NCBI RefSeq assembly: GCF_016907455.1
Contig: NZ_JAFBCB010000001.1
Span: 1,612,001-1,676,000, forward strand
From: Brachybacterium muris
GTDB taxonomy: Bacteria; Actinomycetota; Actinomycetes; Actinomycetales; Dermabacteraceae
Length of the DNA stretch: 64,000 nt
Direction: 5' to 3'
Positions 35,763-44,222 of this stretch are shown piece after piece. Numbering within the stretch: the stretch's first letter is position 1; each line of letters starts with the position of its first letter. A model generated the notes under the pieces. That model worked only from the letters and a program-made list of their open reading frames with translations, was not told the DNA's origin and made no database searches. The position numbers were made by a program, and so were the translations under genes.

Positions 35763-36290
35763 TCAGGGTCGGACGATCGTGTGCAGCGTCAGGGCGCTCT
35801 CGTCGAGGTCCGCCCAGTGCGCGAGCGGCCCGGAGAGGACCCCCATCGCGCCGGTGGGCAGGCCGATCCGGGCCTGCGCGACGGAACCGGCGTCGGACTC
35901 GTCATCGGCGAGCTGGGCGACGAGGCTGGACATGGTGGGCTCATGACCGATGGCCATCACCACTGTGTCCTGGTCGCCGGTGGAGCGGATCAGGTCCAGC
36001 AGCTCGGCGGTGCCGCCGCTGTAGATCTCCTCGTGGAACGTGGCCTGGCCGTCGAAGCCGTGCATCGTGGAGAGCACGTGCTGCCAGGTCTCCGAGGTGC
36101 GGGCAGCGTCCGAGACGAACACTCGGGTGGGGCGCACGTTCTGGGACTCCAGGTACTCCCCCACCAGCTGGGCCTGGGAATGGCCGCGGTCGGTGAGGCG
36201 TCGTTCGTGGTCCGGCTGGCCGGCACCGCTGTCCGCCTTGCCGTGTCGCATGAGCAGCAGGAGCCGACTGTCGGGGTCGGAGGATGACAT
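35763..36290 (-). CDS. SixA-type histidine phosphatase
   Basis: 175 residues. The histidine phosphatase signature LLMRHGKAD sits near residue 15, with the second catalytic His in VMAIGHEPTMSSLVAQL near residue 113. The short length and RLTDRGHSQAQLVGEYL segment point to SixA-like phosphohistidine phosphatases rather than phosphoglycerate mutase. The substrate in actinomycetes is not established. It lies just downstream of fabG on the same strand. Confidence 0.8.
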   Translation of the reverse strand: MSSSDPDSRLLLLMRHGKADSGAGQPDHERRLTDRGHSQAQLVGEYLESQNVRPTRVFVSDAARTSETWQHVLSTMHGFDGQATFHEEIYSGGTAELLDLIRSTGDQDTVVMAIGHEPTMSSLVAQLADDESDAGSVAQARIGLPTGAMGVLSGPLAHWADLDESALTLHTIVRP

Positions 36291-36350
36291 GAGGGAGCGA
36301 TCACACCTTGTGTCTCGGGGTTCGTGGGGCCGGGATCGATGCGGCCGGGA

Positions 36351-37076
36351 TCAGTGTCCCATGCCGAGGCCGCCGTCGACGGGGATCACGGCTCCGGAGA
36401 TGTAGGCGGCGTCGTCGCTCGCCATGAACGCCACCACGCGCGCCACTTCGCTGGGGTCGGCGAAGCGGCCGGCCGGGATGGACTTGCGGTAGGAGTCCTG
36501 GAGCTCGTCCGAGAGCTGCGCGGTCATGTCGGTGTCGATGTAGCCGGGGGCGACGACGTTCGCGGTGATGCCGCGGGAACCGAGCTCACGGGTGAGCGCA
36601 CGGGCGATGCCGACCAGGCCTGCCTTGGAGGCTGCGTAGTTGATCTGCCCGGGGGATCCGTACAGGCCCACCACCGAGCTGATCAGCACGATCCGGCCCT
36701 TCTTCTTGCGCATCATCGAGCGGATCACCCGCTTCACGATGCGGAAGGAACCGGTGAGGTTGGTGTCCACGACGTTCTCGAAGGAGTCGTCGCTCATGCG
36801 CATCAGCAGCTGGTCATCGTTGATCCCGGCGTTGGCGACCAGCACCTCGATGGGGCCGTTGGCCTCCTCTGCGGCCTTCACGGCCGCGTCGAGGCTGTCG
36901 CCGTCGGTGACGTCGGCGGCGACGGTGATCGATCCCTCGGGCCCGCCGGAGCCGGAGCGGCTGGTGACCGCGACTTTGTCCCCGCGGCGCAGGAACTCCT
37001 CGGCGATGGCCCGGCCGATACCCCGGTTGCCTCCGGTGATCAGGACACTGCGCGGCTCGGTGACGGGATCGGACAT
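36351..37076 (-). CDS. fabG: 3-oxoacyl-ACP reductase (SDR family)
   Basis: 241 residues from ATG 37076. SDR hallmarks: ITGGNRGIGRAIAEEF (NADPH-binding GxxxGxG) near residue 13, NAG in VLVANAGIN, catalytic Ser in SSVVG, and YAASKAG (YxxxK). The C-terminal GRFADPSEVARVVAFMASDD and VDGGLGMGH are characteristic of FabG/MabA. Role: NADPH reduction of 3-oxoacyl-ACP in fatty-acid elongation. No inhA/fabI follows, which is the usual partner in mycobacteria. Confidence 0.87.
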   Translation of the reverse strand: MSDPVTEPRSVLITGGNRGIGRAIAEEFLRRGDKVAVTSRSGSGGPEGSITVAADVTDGDSLDAAVKAAEEANGPIEVLVANAGINDDQLLMRMSDDSFENVVDTNLTGSFRIVKRVIRSMMRKKKGRIVLISSVVGLYGSPGQINYAASKAGLVGIARALTRELGSRGITANVVAPGYIDTDMTAQLSDELQDSYRKSIPAGRFADPSEVARVVAFMASDDAAYISGAVIPVDGGLGMGH

Positions 37077-37187
37077 CGGCTCTCCTGGATGAGGGGACTG
37101 ATAAGGGGTGTGCTCTACGATACGTGTCGAGAGAGGCCAGGACCTTCGGGGGGACCTGGCCGACGTCGACTTCGGAAGGTGCCCCAG

Positions 37188-38639
37188 ATGGCCTATCGCT
37201 TCAATCCTCCGCCGAACTGGCCCATCGAGGATCCGAACTGGACTCCCCCGCCCGGCTGGCAGCCGGATCCGTCGTGGGGTCCGCCGCCCGCGGACTGGAA
37301 CTTCTGGGTCGCTGACGACACCCCTGCCGAGAGCGTCGCGGACACCCAGAGTGAAGTCGAGGAGACCCAGGCCGAGGACGCTCAGGTCGAGGTCGAGGAC
37401 GCTCAGGCCGAGAAGGTCGAGGAGACGCCGGTCGCCGACGCTGAGGCGAACCCGGCAGACCACCTGGAGGGTCAGGATCCGGCCGGGGCTGCTGACGAGG
37501 CCGACGACCCTGTTGCTGCCCCTGAGGAGCGCTCGGCACCTGAGGAGCCCTCTGCCCCCGCCCTCGCCCCCGAGGAGCCCATGTCTTCCACTGAGGCTCC
37601 TGCTCCTGTGGGCGACGCGCCTGTCGAAGGGGCGCCCGAGACTGCGGAGTACGAGGGGCCCGACCTGGAGGCCGACCTCGCACAGCAGGCTCCCTACGAG
37701 ACCGGCGATCAGGACTTCCCGCAGCAGCCTGAGCCGGGACCCGGTATCGACCAGGACGACACCGTTCACGAGCCCTCGGCCGGTGACGCCCCGCTCGTTG
37801 CCGGAGGCGCAGCGGCTGCAGGTGCCGGCACCGCCGCGGCATCCGGCTACGGCCAGGCCTCCCCGAGCCAGGGCTACGGTCAGGCCTCCCCGAACCAGGG
37901 CTACGGCTCGCCGGACAGCGCCTCTACCTGGACCGCCACCACTGCTCCCGAGGACGCCCCCAAGAAGGGCGTCGTGGCGCGGTTCTGGTGGGTCGGCTGC
38001 CTGGTGCTGCTGCTGGTCGGTCTGCTGATCGCCGTGCTGGCCGGCGGCATGCTGTTGATGAACCGCGGGGGCGAGGAGGAGCCCACCGGGAGTGGTGGCA
38101 CCACCACTTCCGCCTCGGCCGACCCGACGGACGATCCCACGGCCACAGAGGAGGAGCCCACCTCCGAGGAGCCCACCACTGAGGAGGCATCCGAGGAGGC
38201 CGTGACGCCTTCGGTGCTTCCCACCGTGGATCCGGCGGCAGAGTCGGTCGAGGTCGTCTCCAACGATGGGCGCGGTACCATGCAGGTATCGATGGAGTGG
38301 CTTCCCGCCGAGCAGCTTCCCAGCGAGTACGGCGGCACCGTCGAGCCCGCGGAGCATGGGGAGTACCTGGTGGTGACCGCCAAGATCTCCGTCACCGAAG
38401 GACAGATGTTCTTCAGCAACGCCCAGTTCAACGTCGTCACCCCCTACGGTGGCGAACTGGGCACCGACCTGGAGTCCTACTCGCTCAAGGACTCCGGGAT
38501 CGGGATCGAGGCCCCCACCGACATCAAGGCCGGAGAGGAGTACTCCATCAGGATGCTGTTCGCCCCGAAGCGGGCCGGCGGCATGCACCTGGAGTACGAC
38601 ACCTTCACCGACCAGTACACCTGGGACATCGCTGAGTGA
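37188..38639 (+). CDS. Pro/Trp-rich N-terminus, single-pass membrane protein with acidic linker and extracellular C-terminal domain
   Basis: 483 residues from ATG 37188, with GGAAGG eight bases upstream. The N terminus is YRFNPPPNWPIEDPNW and a further PPPGWQPDPSWGPPP. About 190 residues of Glu/Ala/Pro-rich linker and YGQASPxQG repeats follow. One membrane helix (VGCLVLLLVGLLIAVLAGGM, near residue 270), a Thr/Glu-rich spacer and a C-terminal beta-rich domain that may be DUF4352-like come next. The function is unknown. It is translationally coupled to the next gene. Confidence 0.65.
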   Translation: MAYRFNPPPNWPIEDPNWTPPPGWQPDPSWGPPPADWNFWVADDTPAESVADTQSEVEETQAEDAQVEVEDAQAEKVEETPVADAEANPADHLEGQDPAGAADEADDPVAAPEERSAPEEPSAPALAPEEPMSSTEAPAPVGDAPVEGAPETAEYEGPDLEADLAQQAPYETGDQDFPQQPEPGPGIDQDDTVHEPSAGDAPLVAGGAAAAGAGTAAASGYGQASPSQGYGQASPNQGYGSPDSASTWTATTAPEDAPKKGVVARFWWVGCLVLLLVGLLIAVLAGGMLLMNRGGEEEPTGSGGTTTSASADPTDDPTATEEEPTSEEPTTEEASEEAVTPSVLPTVDPAAESVEVVSNDGRGTMQVSMEWLPAEQLPSEYGGTVEPAEHGEYLVVTAKISVTEGQMFFSNAQFNVVTPYGGELGTDLESYSLKDSGIGIEAPTDIKAGEEYSIRMLFAPKRAGGMHLEYDTFTDQYTWDIAE

Positions 38640-39121
38640 CCGAGCGATTCAACCCCCCGCCCAACTGGCCGGAGCCCCCGCACGACGGGTGGACCCCGCC
38701 GGCGGACTTCCGTCCGCAGCATGAGTGGGGTCCGGTCCCGGCCGGGTGGCGGTTGTGGCTCGGCAAGCAGCTCCCCTCCCGGGCCGGTTCGCCCCTGCAG
38801 CTCAGCGAGGACGTTCCCGCCAGTGGCGCGCAGCCCCGCGCCCGCGTCGAGGCGTATCCGGTGTCGGTGCTGAACCCGGGCATGTGGACCGAGAACCACC
38901 TGCAGGCTGAGGATTACGGCTTCGAGCCGGCCAAGCCCGTGAAGAACCGCCCCCGCCTGCGCCTGGCGCTCACCATCGTGGCGACCGTGCTCGGCTTCCT
39001 GTTGGCGGCGGCGACTGTCGTGCTGTTCGTCCAGCTCACCGACTTCGCGGTCGAGGACCTCCCGGGCATGATGACCGGTTGGCTCGGCGGTTCTCTCCCG
39101 GCCCCGCCGGGAGATTCATGA
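38636..39121 (+). CDS. Small membrane protein sharing the FNPPPNWP N-terminus
   Basis: 161 residues from a GTG overlapping the preceding stop. The N terminus RFNPPPNWPEPPHDGWTPP repeats the pattern of its neighbour, followed by EWGPVPAGWRLWLGK. There is one membrane helix near the C terminus (LALTIVATVLGFLLAAATVV). The shared N-terminal module suggests duplication or common binding to a partner. Function unknown. The stop overlaps the SURF1 start. Confidence 0.6.
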   Translation: MTERFNPPPNWPEPPHDGWTPPADFRPQHEWGPVPAGWRLWLGKQLPSRAGSPLQLSEDVPASGAQPRARVEAYPVSVLNPGMWTENHLQAEDYGFEPAKPVKNRPRLRLALTIVATVLGFLLAAATVVLFVQLTDFAVEDLPGMMTGWLGGSLPAPPGDS

Positions 39122-39996
39122 CCTCCCCCACCGCTCGACGCAGGGTCCTGTTCAGCCGCGACACCCTGGTGGGCGTGCTCGTGGTCCTGTTGGCGGTGGC
39201 CGTGTGCGTGGGCCTGGGCCTGTGGCAGTACGGCAGGTTCGAGGCGCGCCGTGACCAGGCCCGGGTGGTGGAGGCTAACTACTCCTCCGACCCGGTGCCC
39301 CTCAGCGAGGTGATCAGCGCGCCCGAGGATCCCCTGGCCCCCACCGACGACTGGACCCCCGTGCAGATGCACGGACAGTACTGCACCGATCCCGCGTGCC
39401 AGCTCTACGTGCGCAACCGCACCCTGGGTGCTCAGGTCGGCTTCTGGCAGCTGGTCCCCTTCGTGGCGGACGACGGGACGACCCTGATGGTGGTGCGCGG
39501 CTGGGTCACCGCGCACTCCCAGGAATCCGTTCCGGCCGATCCCCCGCCGGTCCCCGAGGGCGAGCAGACGATCACCGTGCGACTGCGCCCCGCCGAGGAT
39601 GCCCTGGAGCGTCGCGGCAACCCCGAGGGCCAGGTCCATTCCGTGGCCCCCGAGCAGATCCGGGCGCAGTTGCCCACCGGTTCCCTGCCTCGACTCGACG
39701 AGAGCCTCGTCACCGGCGCCTACGGGTCCCTGGTAGCTGAGGACCCCTCGGCCCCCAAGCCCACCGCCCTGCCTGCCCCGGACACGTCGCTGGGCCCGCA
39801 CCTGTCCTATGCCTTCCAGTGGTGGATCTTCGCCCTCTTCTTCCCGGCGGCGCTGATCTACCGCACCCACCGACTGATCCAGGAGGAGTCCGAGGATGAC
39901 GGGAACACCCCCCGTGCCCCGCGGGAACCCCGCGCCCGCCGCCGCAGCCGCGACGAGGAGGAGGAGGATGCGCTCCTCGACCCCTCTGCGCCCTGA
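39118..39996 (+). CDS. SURF1 family protein (cytochrome oxidase assembly)
   Basis: 292 residues from ATG 39118 behind GGGAG, overlapping the previous stop. It has two membrane helices near the ends (TLVGVLVVLLAVAVCVGLGL and FQWWIFALFFPAALIY) with the SURF1 core between: GLWQYGRFEARRDQ, TPVQMHGQY, and LVVRGWV-like LMVVRGWVTAH. The C-terminal Arg/Glu-rich tail is unusual. SURF1 proteins help insert heme into aa3-type oxidase. It ends inside the start of the next gene. Confidence 0.8.
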   Translation: MTSPTARRRVLFSRDTLVGVLVVLLAVAVCVGLGLWQYGRFEARRDQARVVEANYSSDPVPLSEVISAPEDPLAPTDDWTPVQMHGQYCTDPACQLYVRNRTLGAQVGFWQLVPFVADDGTTLMVVRGWVTAHSQESVPADPPPVPEGEQTITVRLRPAEDALERRGNPEGQVHSVAPEQIRAQLPTGSLPRLDESLVTGAYGSLVAEDPSAPKPTALPAPDTSLGPHLSYAFQWWIFALFFPAALIYRTHRLIQEESEDDGNTPRAPREPRARRRSRDEEEEDALLDPSAP

Positions 39997-40825
39997 CCGG
40001 CCGGCGTCCCCGAGCGGCAGGACCGTGCCGCCGTTGCGCTTCCTGCCCGGTCCCCGTCCTCGGCGCATCGCCCACCGCGGGCTCGCCCTGGACGGGGCCG
40101 AGAACACCATGCGTGCCTTCGAGGATGCCGTCATTGCCGGTGCCGACATGCTCGAGACCGATACCCGCGCCACCTCCGACGGCCTCGCCCTCGCCTTCCA
40201 CGACGAGGACCTGCGGCGCGTCGCCGATGATCCCCGCCGCATCGACCGGCTGAGCACCGTCGATGCTCGCCAGGTGCGCCTTGCCGGCGACGAGCCGCTG
40301 GCGACCTTGGAGGAGGTGCTGGGCACCTTCACCGATCTGCCTGTGAACATCGACGTCAAATCACCCTCGGCGATCGAACCGGCGGTAGCGGCCATCGCCC
40401 GCACCGGGAGCGCGGGCCGCATCTGCCTGGCGGGGTTCGACGACGCCGTCACCGCTCTCGCCGTGCGGAGGGTGCGGGAGGTCACCGGTGTCGCCCCGGT
40501 TCGAAGTCCCTCCCGTCGCGCCATCGCACTGTTCCTGGGCCTGGTCGCGTCCGAGGCACCCCATGCCGTGGTCAGGCGCCTGCTGGCGCCCTACGCTGCC
40601 CTGCAGGTGCCGCGGGCGTACCGGGGGATACCGGTGGTGACCCCGCGTACGGTGGCGGCAGCCCACCGGGCCGGCTGCGAGGTGCACGTGTGGACGATCG
40701 ACGAGATCCCCGCCATGGAGGAACTGCTGGTCATGGGCGTGGATGGTATTATCAGCAACCGTGTCGACCGGCTCGGCCATCTTCTGGACGGGCCTCGGGA
40801 ACAGAACCGGCACGCGGGGCGTTGA
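39968..40825 (+). CDS. Glycerophosphodiester phosphodiesterase
   Basis: 285 residues from ATG 39968 (an ATG at 39896 would add 24 residues). The GDPD core shows IAHRGLALDGAENTMRAFE (catalytic His and metal-binding Glu) near residue 35, GADMLETDTRATSDG, and AFHDEDLRR with the second His. The C-terminal VHVWTIDE and GVDGIISNRVDRL are typical. It hydrolyses glycerophosphodiesters to glycerol-3-phosphate, a possible functional link to the distant ugp importer. The start overlaps SURF1 and is preceded by a purine-rich GAGGAGGAGG stretch. Confidence 0.83.
   Translation: MRSSTPLRPDRPASPSGRTVPPLRFLPGPRPRRIAHRGLALDGAENTMRAFEDAVIAGADMLETDTRATSDGLALAFHDEDLRRVADDPRRIDRLSTVDARQVRLAGDEPLATLEEVLGTFTDLPVNIDVKSPSAIEPAVAAIARTGSAGRICLAGFDDAVTALAVRRVREVTGVAPVRSPSRRAIALFLGLVASEAPHAVVRRLLAPYAALQVPRAYRGIPVVTPRTVAAAHRAGCEVHVWTIDEIPAMEELLVMGVDGIISNRVDRLGHLLDGPREQNRHAGR
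40798..40824 (+). promoter_or_regulatory. Sigma-R/ECF-type promoter for rbpA
   Basis: GGAAC at 40798-40802 and GTT at 40821-40823 are separated by exactly 18 bases, the consensus for thiol-stress ECF sigma factors (SigR in Streptomyces, SigH/SigE in mycobacteria). It would start transcription about 75 bases before rbpA, which is a known SigR target in Streptomyces. It overlaps the end of the phosphodiesterase gene. Confidence 0.6.
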
Positions 40826-40906
40826 ACCCCTGAGACCTGAACCCCCGAACCACCGGCGGGGCTGACGCCGCACCGTGCGCCCCCACCGGCAGGAAGCGAG
40901 AACCGC

Positions 40907-41257
40907 ATGAACAGCCGCAGCCTGCGAGGGACCCGACTGGGCTCCCTCTCCATGGAGACCGACGAGGGCGTGCTCGCCGCACCGCGCCAGGAGGCGGTCT
41001 ACGACTGCCCCAACGGTCACCACATCGTCCTGCCCTTCTCTGTCGAGGCCGATGTCCCCGCCGTGTGGGAGTGCCGCTGCGGTGCCACCGCGGTGCTGCG
41101 CGACCACGAGAAGCCCGAGGAGAAGCCGGGCAAGCCCCAGCGCACCCACTGGGACATGCTGCTGGAGCGTCGTGACGAGAAGGACCTGCAGGTGCTGCTG
41201 GATCAGCGCCTTGAACTGTTGCGCGCCGGGAAGCTGCACTCCAGCCGCACCCTCTGA
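40907..41257 (+). CDS. rbpA: RNA polymerase-binding protein RbpA
   Basis: 116 residues. The N terminus RSLRGTRLGSLSMETDEGV and core YDCPNGHHIVLPFSVEADVP are diagnostic for RbpA. Cys34 with CRCG near 56-58 forms the zinc site. The C-terminal THWDMLLERRDEKDLQVLLD is the sigma-interacting domain. RbpA binds group I sigma factor and stabilises open promoter complexes, and in some species lowers rifampicin sensitivity. It is monocistronic behind the ECF-type promoter. Confidence 0.96.
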   Translation: MNSRSLRGTRLGSLSMETDEGVLAAPRQEAVYDCPNGHHIVLPFSVEADVPAVWECRCGATAVLRDHEKPEEKPGKPQRTHWDMLLERRDEKDLQVLLDQRLELLRAGKLHSSRTL

Positions 41258-41266
41258 GACCAGAGA

Positions 41267-41285
41267 GCTCGGGCCTGGCCTGAGC
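41267..41285. terminator. Hairpin between rbpA and fxsA
   Basis: GCTCGGGC-CTG-GCCTGAGC pairs along its length with one G-T pair. It lies between convergent genes and could end both transcripts. Confidence 0.45.
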
Positions 41286-41315
41286 GCTGAACCGCCGCCC
41301 CCGTCCCCGGGACGA

Positions 41316-41636
41316 TCAGTCCTGGGTGATGGTGGGCGGCTTCGTCGTACCGGTGGGCCGGGAATCGCTGCTGCGGGGTCCGCCCGGGGTGTCCTCGGCG
41401 GTGGGTTCGGCGTTGATCACGATCTCACCGTCGATCACGCCGCCGCTGGAGCGGCGGTACAGCACGCTGCGGGCGCCCTGTGAACCGCTGCCCAGCCCCA
41501 TCTTCTTCACTGTGCAGCGCTGCACCGGGGTGAGCAGCAGCACCAGGCCCACGACGTCGGTGATCAGGCCCGGGAAGAAGAACGCGAGGGCCGACAGCAG
41601 GGTGAAGGCGGGGCGCGAGAGGTGGTCCTGCACGTC
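41316..41636 (-). pseudogene. fxsA: FxsA family membrane protein, C-terminal part cut off by IS21
   Basis: The C-terminal part reads VQDHLSRPAFTLLSALAFFF then PGLITDVVGLVLLLTPV, the conserved FxsA segment, followed by a charged tail ending TKPPTITQD. The N-terminal part is at 44218-44516. Excision of the IS and one ACGTC joins the frames as GSGDV-QDHLS, giving about 204 residues. FxsA overproduction relieves F-plasmid exclusion of phage T7 in E. coli; its role in actinomycetes is unknown. Confidence 0.85.
41632..41636. repeat. Target-site duplication of IS copy 2, left
   Basis: ACGTC precedes the IS end TGAATATTCG and recurs after the other end at 44218-44222. The duplication is 5 bp, against 7 bp at copy 1. 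Confidence 0.8.
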
Positions 41637-41798
41637 TGAATATTCGCCTCGCTGGGGTCCGCTGATCGAGGGTTCGGGTGCCACGTCGCTGCCGTAGCGG
41701 TGGCGTCGTTCGGGACCACCAGTGGTGTCGTTGGGGCCGCTCTGTCTACGCTCCTTCCGCCGTGTGTATAGGGCACGCGGCGGAAGGAGCAATCTGGA

Positions 41799-43361
41799 AT
41801 GGTACGGAAGATCAGGGCGAAGCTGGTGCTCCAGCTGCGCGCAGAAGGTCTGTCGGGGCGAGCGATTTCGTCCTCGCAGGGCATGTCCCGCAAGTCCGTG
41901 AGGGCGGTGTTCGAGGCCGCTGACGCTGCAGGGATCGGGTGGGGCGATATCGCGGACGTCGCCGATGAGCAGGTGTATGCCCGGTTGTTCCCGGGCCGGG
42001 GCGAGCACGAGAGCGTGTTCGCACAGCCGGACTGGGAACAGGTCCATCGAGAGATGGCCAGGGTCGGCGTGACGCTGAAGCTGTTGCACGGCGAGTACTT
42101 CGACGCGACCACGGCGGCTGGGGATCCGGCGATGGGGTATGACCGGTTTTGCCGCACCTACCAGCACCACGTCATGGTCACCGGTGCCGCTTCGAGAGTC
42201 GGTCACAAGGCCGGCCAGAGCGTGGAGGTCGACTGGTCCGGCCCCACGATGGAGCTGGCCGATCCGGTCACCGGCGAGGTCTCGAAGGTGTTCTTGTTCG
42301 TTGCCTGCCTGCCTTTTTCTCGTTACGCGTTCTGCTTCCCGGCGCTGGATATGCGCCAGGAGTCCTGGCTGCGAGCGCACGTAGCGATGTTCGAGGCGCT
42401 GGGCGGGACGGTCCCGAGGATCGTTCCGGACAACCTCAAGACCGGTGTGGTGAAGCACCCCCGCGAGGGCGAGATCGTCCTGAACGATGCGTATCGCGAG
42501 ATGGCAGCGCATTACTCGGCGGCGGTGCTCCCGGGGAGGGTGCGGAAACCGAAAGACAAGGCGAGCGTGGAGAACACCGTCGCGCACGTCGCGACCTGGG
42601 TCATCGCCGGGCTGCGGGATCAGCGATTCACGTCCCTGCCCGAACTTGCAGCCGCCATCGGGCAGCGGATGGAGGCCTATAACGCGGAGCCGTTCCAGAA
42701 GCGGCCCGGATCCCGCGCCAGCGTGTTCGACGCGGAGGAGCGGCCGCTGCTGACGCCGCTGCCGGCGGTGCCCTACGAGATCTCGACATGGCACTACGGA
42801 CGACGAGTGGGCAGGAACGGGCACGTCACGTTCGCGCGGAACTTCTACTCCGCGCCGTTCGCGCACATCGGCGCGAAGGTCGATCTGCGCATCACGGCCC
42901 GGACGCTGGAGATCTATCAGGGCAGCCAGCGACTGACCAGTCACCTGCTGCTCCCGGAGACCGCGAGCAATGAGTACCGCACCAACGACGCGGACCTACC
43001 TGCGGGCGAGCGTTTCCAGGCCTGGGACGCGCAGAGGGTGCGGGCGTGGGCAGATCGGGTCGGGCCGGCCACGGTGATCGTGATCCAGCGGATCTTCGAG
43101 TCCGTGCCGATCGTGGAACAGGGCCTGGATCCCGCGTTGGCGGTGCTACGGCTCTCTCGCCGCTTCTCCGTAGATCGGGTCGAGGCGGCCTGCGCACTCG
43201 CGCTGACGGGACGGGTCCGTTCACCGCGCTATGCGCATCTGCACCCGATCTTGGCCACCGGGCAGGACAAGGTCGCCGCCCTGCGTCCACCCCGCGAGGA
43301 ACCCGCGGAAGACGGCGGATACGTCCGTGGCGCCGACTACTACGCCGGAGGTGTCCGGTGA
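41799..43361 (+). CDS. istA: IS21-family transposase IstA (copy 2)
   Basis: The 520-residue protein is identical to that of copy 1, with the same helix-turn-helix and DDE residues (VEVDWSG, VPDNLK, KASVENTV). Its identity implies recent transposition or ongoing gene conversion. Confidence 0.94.
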   Translation: MVRKIRAKLVLQLRAEGLSGRAISSSQGMSRKSVRAVFEAADAAGIGWGDIADVADEQVYARLFPGRGEHESVFAQPDWEQVHREMARVGVTLKLLHGEYFDATTAAGDPAMGYDRFCRTYQHHVMVTGAASRVGHKAGQSVEVDWSGPTMELADPVTGEVSKVFLFVACLPFSRYAFCFPALDMRQESWLRAHVAMFEALGGTVPRIVPDNLKTGVVKHPREGEIVLNDAYREMAAHYSAAVLPGRVRKPKDKASVENTVAHVATWVIAGLRDQRFTSLPELAAAIGQRMEAYNAEPFQKRPGSRASVFDAEERPLLTPLPAVPYEISTWHYGRRVGRNGHVTFARNFYSAPFAHIGAKVDLRITARTLEIYQGSQRLTSHLLLPETASNEYRTNDADLPAGERFQAWDAQRVRAWADRVGPATVIVIQRIFESVPIVEQGLDPALAVLRLSRRFSVDRVEAACALALTGRVRSPRYAHLHPILATGQDKVAALRPPREEPAEDGGYVRGADYYAGGVR

Positions 43362-44104
43362 GCGTGATCGATAACGACACGAAGCGGAAGCTGCGCGAGA
43401 TGGGCGCGACCGCGCTGCTGGACGCGATCGATGCCCAGGATGAGGCTCACGTGCTGGGGATGTCGTTCCAGGAACGGCTCCAGCTGATCGTGGACGAGGC
43501 GCATTCCATCTTCAATCATGGAAAGGTCGAGGGTCTGATCCGCCGGGCGGGGCTGCGTTATCCCGGAGCGGACCTGCGGCGGCTGGATCTGGTCGAGGAA
43601 CGGGGACTGAACCGGAACGTGATCGCGCAACTGGCAACCTGCTCCTTCATCCAGCGGCAACAGAACGTGGTCTTCCAGGGCTTCACCGGCTCAGGGAAGT
43701 CCTACCTCGGCTGCGCGCTGGCGAAGCAGGCCTGCCAGCACCGGCTCCGAGCCCACTACATCCGAATGCCCGACCTCGAAGAGGCCTGGGCCCTGGCAAA
43801 GGACAAGCCGCAGGGCCAGACGAAGTTCCTGCGGAAGTACTCCACGTTCTCGCTGCTGGTGATCGACGAGTGGCTGCTGGACCATCCTGACGAGGGAATG
43901 CGTTCGATGCTGCTGGAACTGCTCGAGCGCCGCTATGACACCGGCTCGACCGTGTTCTGCACCCAGTACCCGAAGAAGGACTGGCACGCCCGGCTCGGTG
44001 GAGCAGTCCACGCCGATGCGATCATGGACCGCATCGTGCACAACACAATCTGGATCGACACCGGCGACAGGAACATGCGAGAACACACCGCACTGCCCCA
44101 GTGA
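43358..44104 (+). CDS. istB: IS21-family helper ATPase IstB (copy 2)
   Basis: 248 residues from GTG 43358, overlapping the istA stop by four bases. Walker A GFTGSGKS and Walker B LLVIDEW are intact. The protein is identical to copy 1. Confidence 0.93.
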   Translation: MSVIDNDTKRKLREMGATALLDAIDAQDEAHVLGMSFQERLQLIVDEAHSIFNHGKVEGLIRRAGLRYPGADLRRLDLVEERGLNRNVIAQLATCSFIQRQQNVVFQGFTGSGKSYLGCALAKQACQHRLRAHYIRMPDLEEAWALAKDKPQGQTKFLRKYSTFSLLVIDEWLLDHPDEGMRSMLLELLERRYDTGSTVFCTQYPKKDWHARLGGAVHADAIMDRIVHNTIWIDTGDRNMREHTALPQ

Positions 44105-44217
44105 CCCGATGCCGGCGGGAGCCAGTGGTCCCCACCGCGGCGGCTACTGGCCCCCGTCGGCACGATCGGCGGTCCCCAAGAGCAAGATTCGGTGGCTCCC
44201 ACGACTACGAATACTCA

Positions 44218-44222
44218 ACGTC
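44218..44222. repeat. Target-site duplication of IS copy 2, right
   Basis: ACGTC follows the IS end CGAATACTCA, matching 41632-41636. Confidence 0.8.

Larger units (their letters stand above)
41637..44217 (+). mobile_element. IS21-family insertion sequence, copy 2 (2581 bp)
   Basis: Same length, same terminal repeats and identical encoded IstA and IstB as the copy at 8218-10798, but opposite orientation. It is inserted in fxsA, the last gene of a reverse-strand cluster. The two copies form an inverted pair about 31 kb apart that could mediate inversion by homologous recombination. Confidence 0.95.

Noticed and set aside
40486-40520. GGTTCGAAGTCCC, resembling a tRNA T-arm
   Set aside because: It lies in the coding frame of the phosphodiesterase and no acceptor, D or anticodon arm surrounds it.
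40745-40752. TATTAT as a possible -10 element for rbpA
   Set aside because: It lies inside the phosphodiesterase coding region with no -35 at 17 bp, and the GGAAC-N18-GTT downstream is a better promoter.
8218-44217. Composite transposon bounded by the two IS21 copies
   Set aside because: Each copy has its own target duplication and disrupts a different gene, and the segment between holds core genes, so these are two independent insertions.
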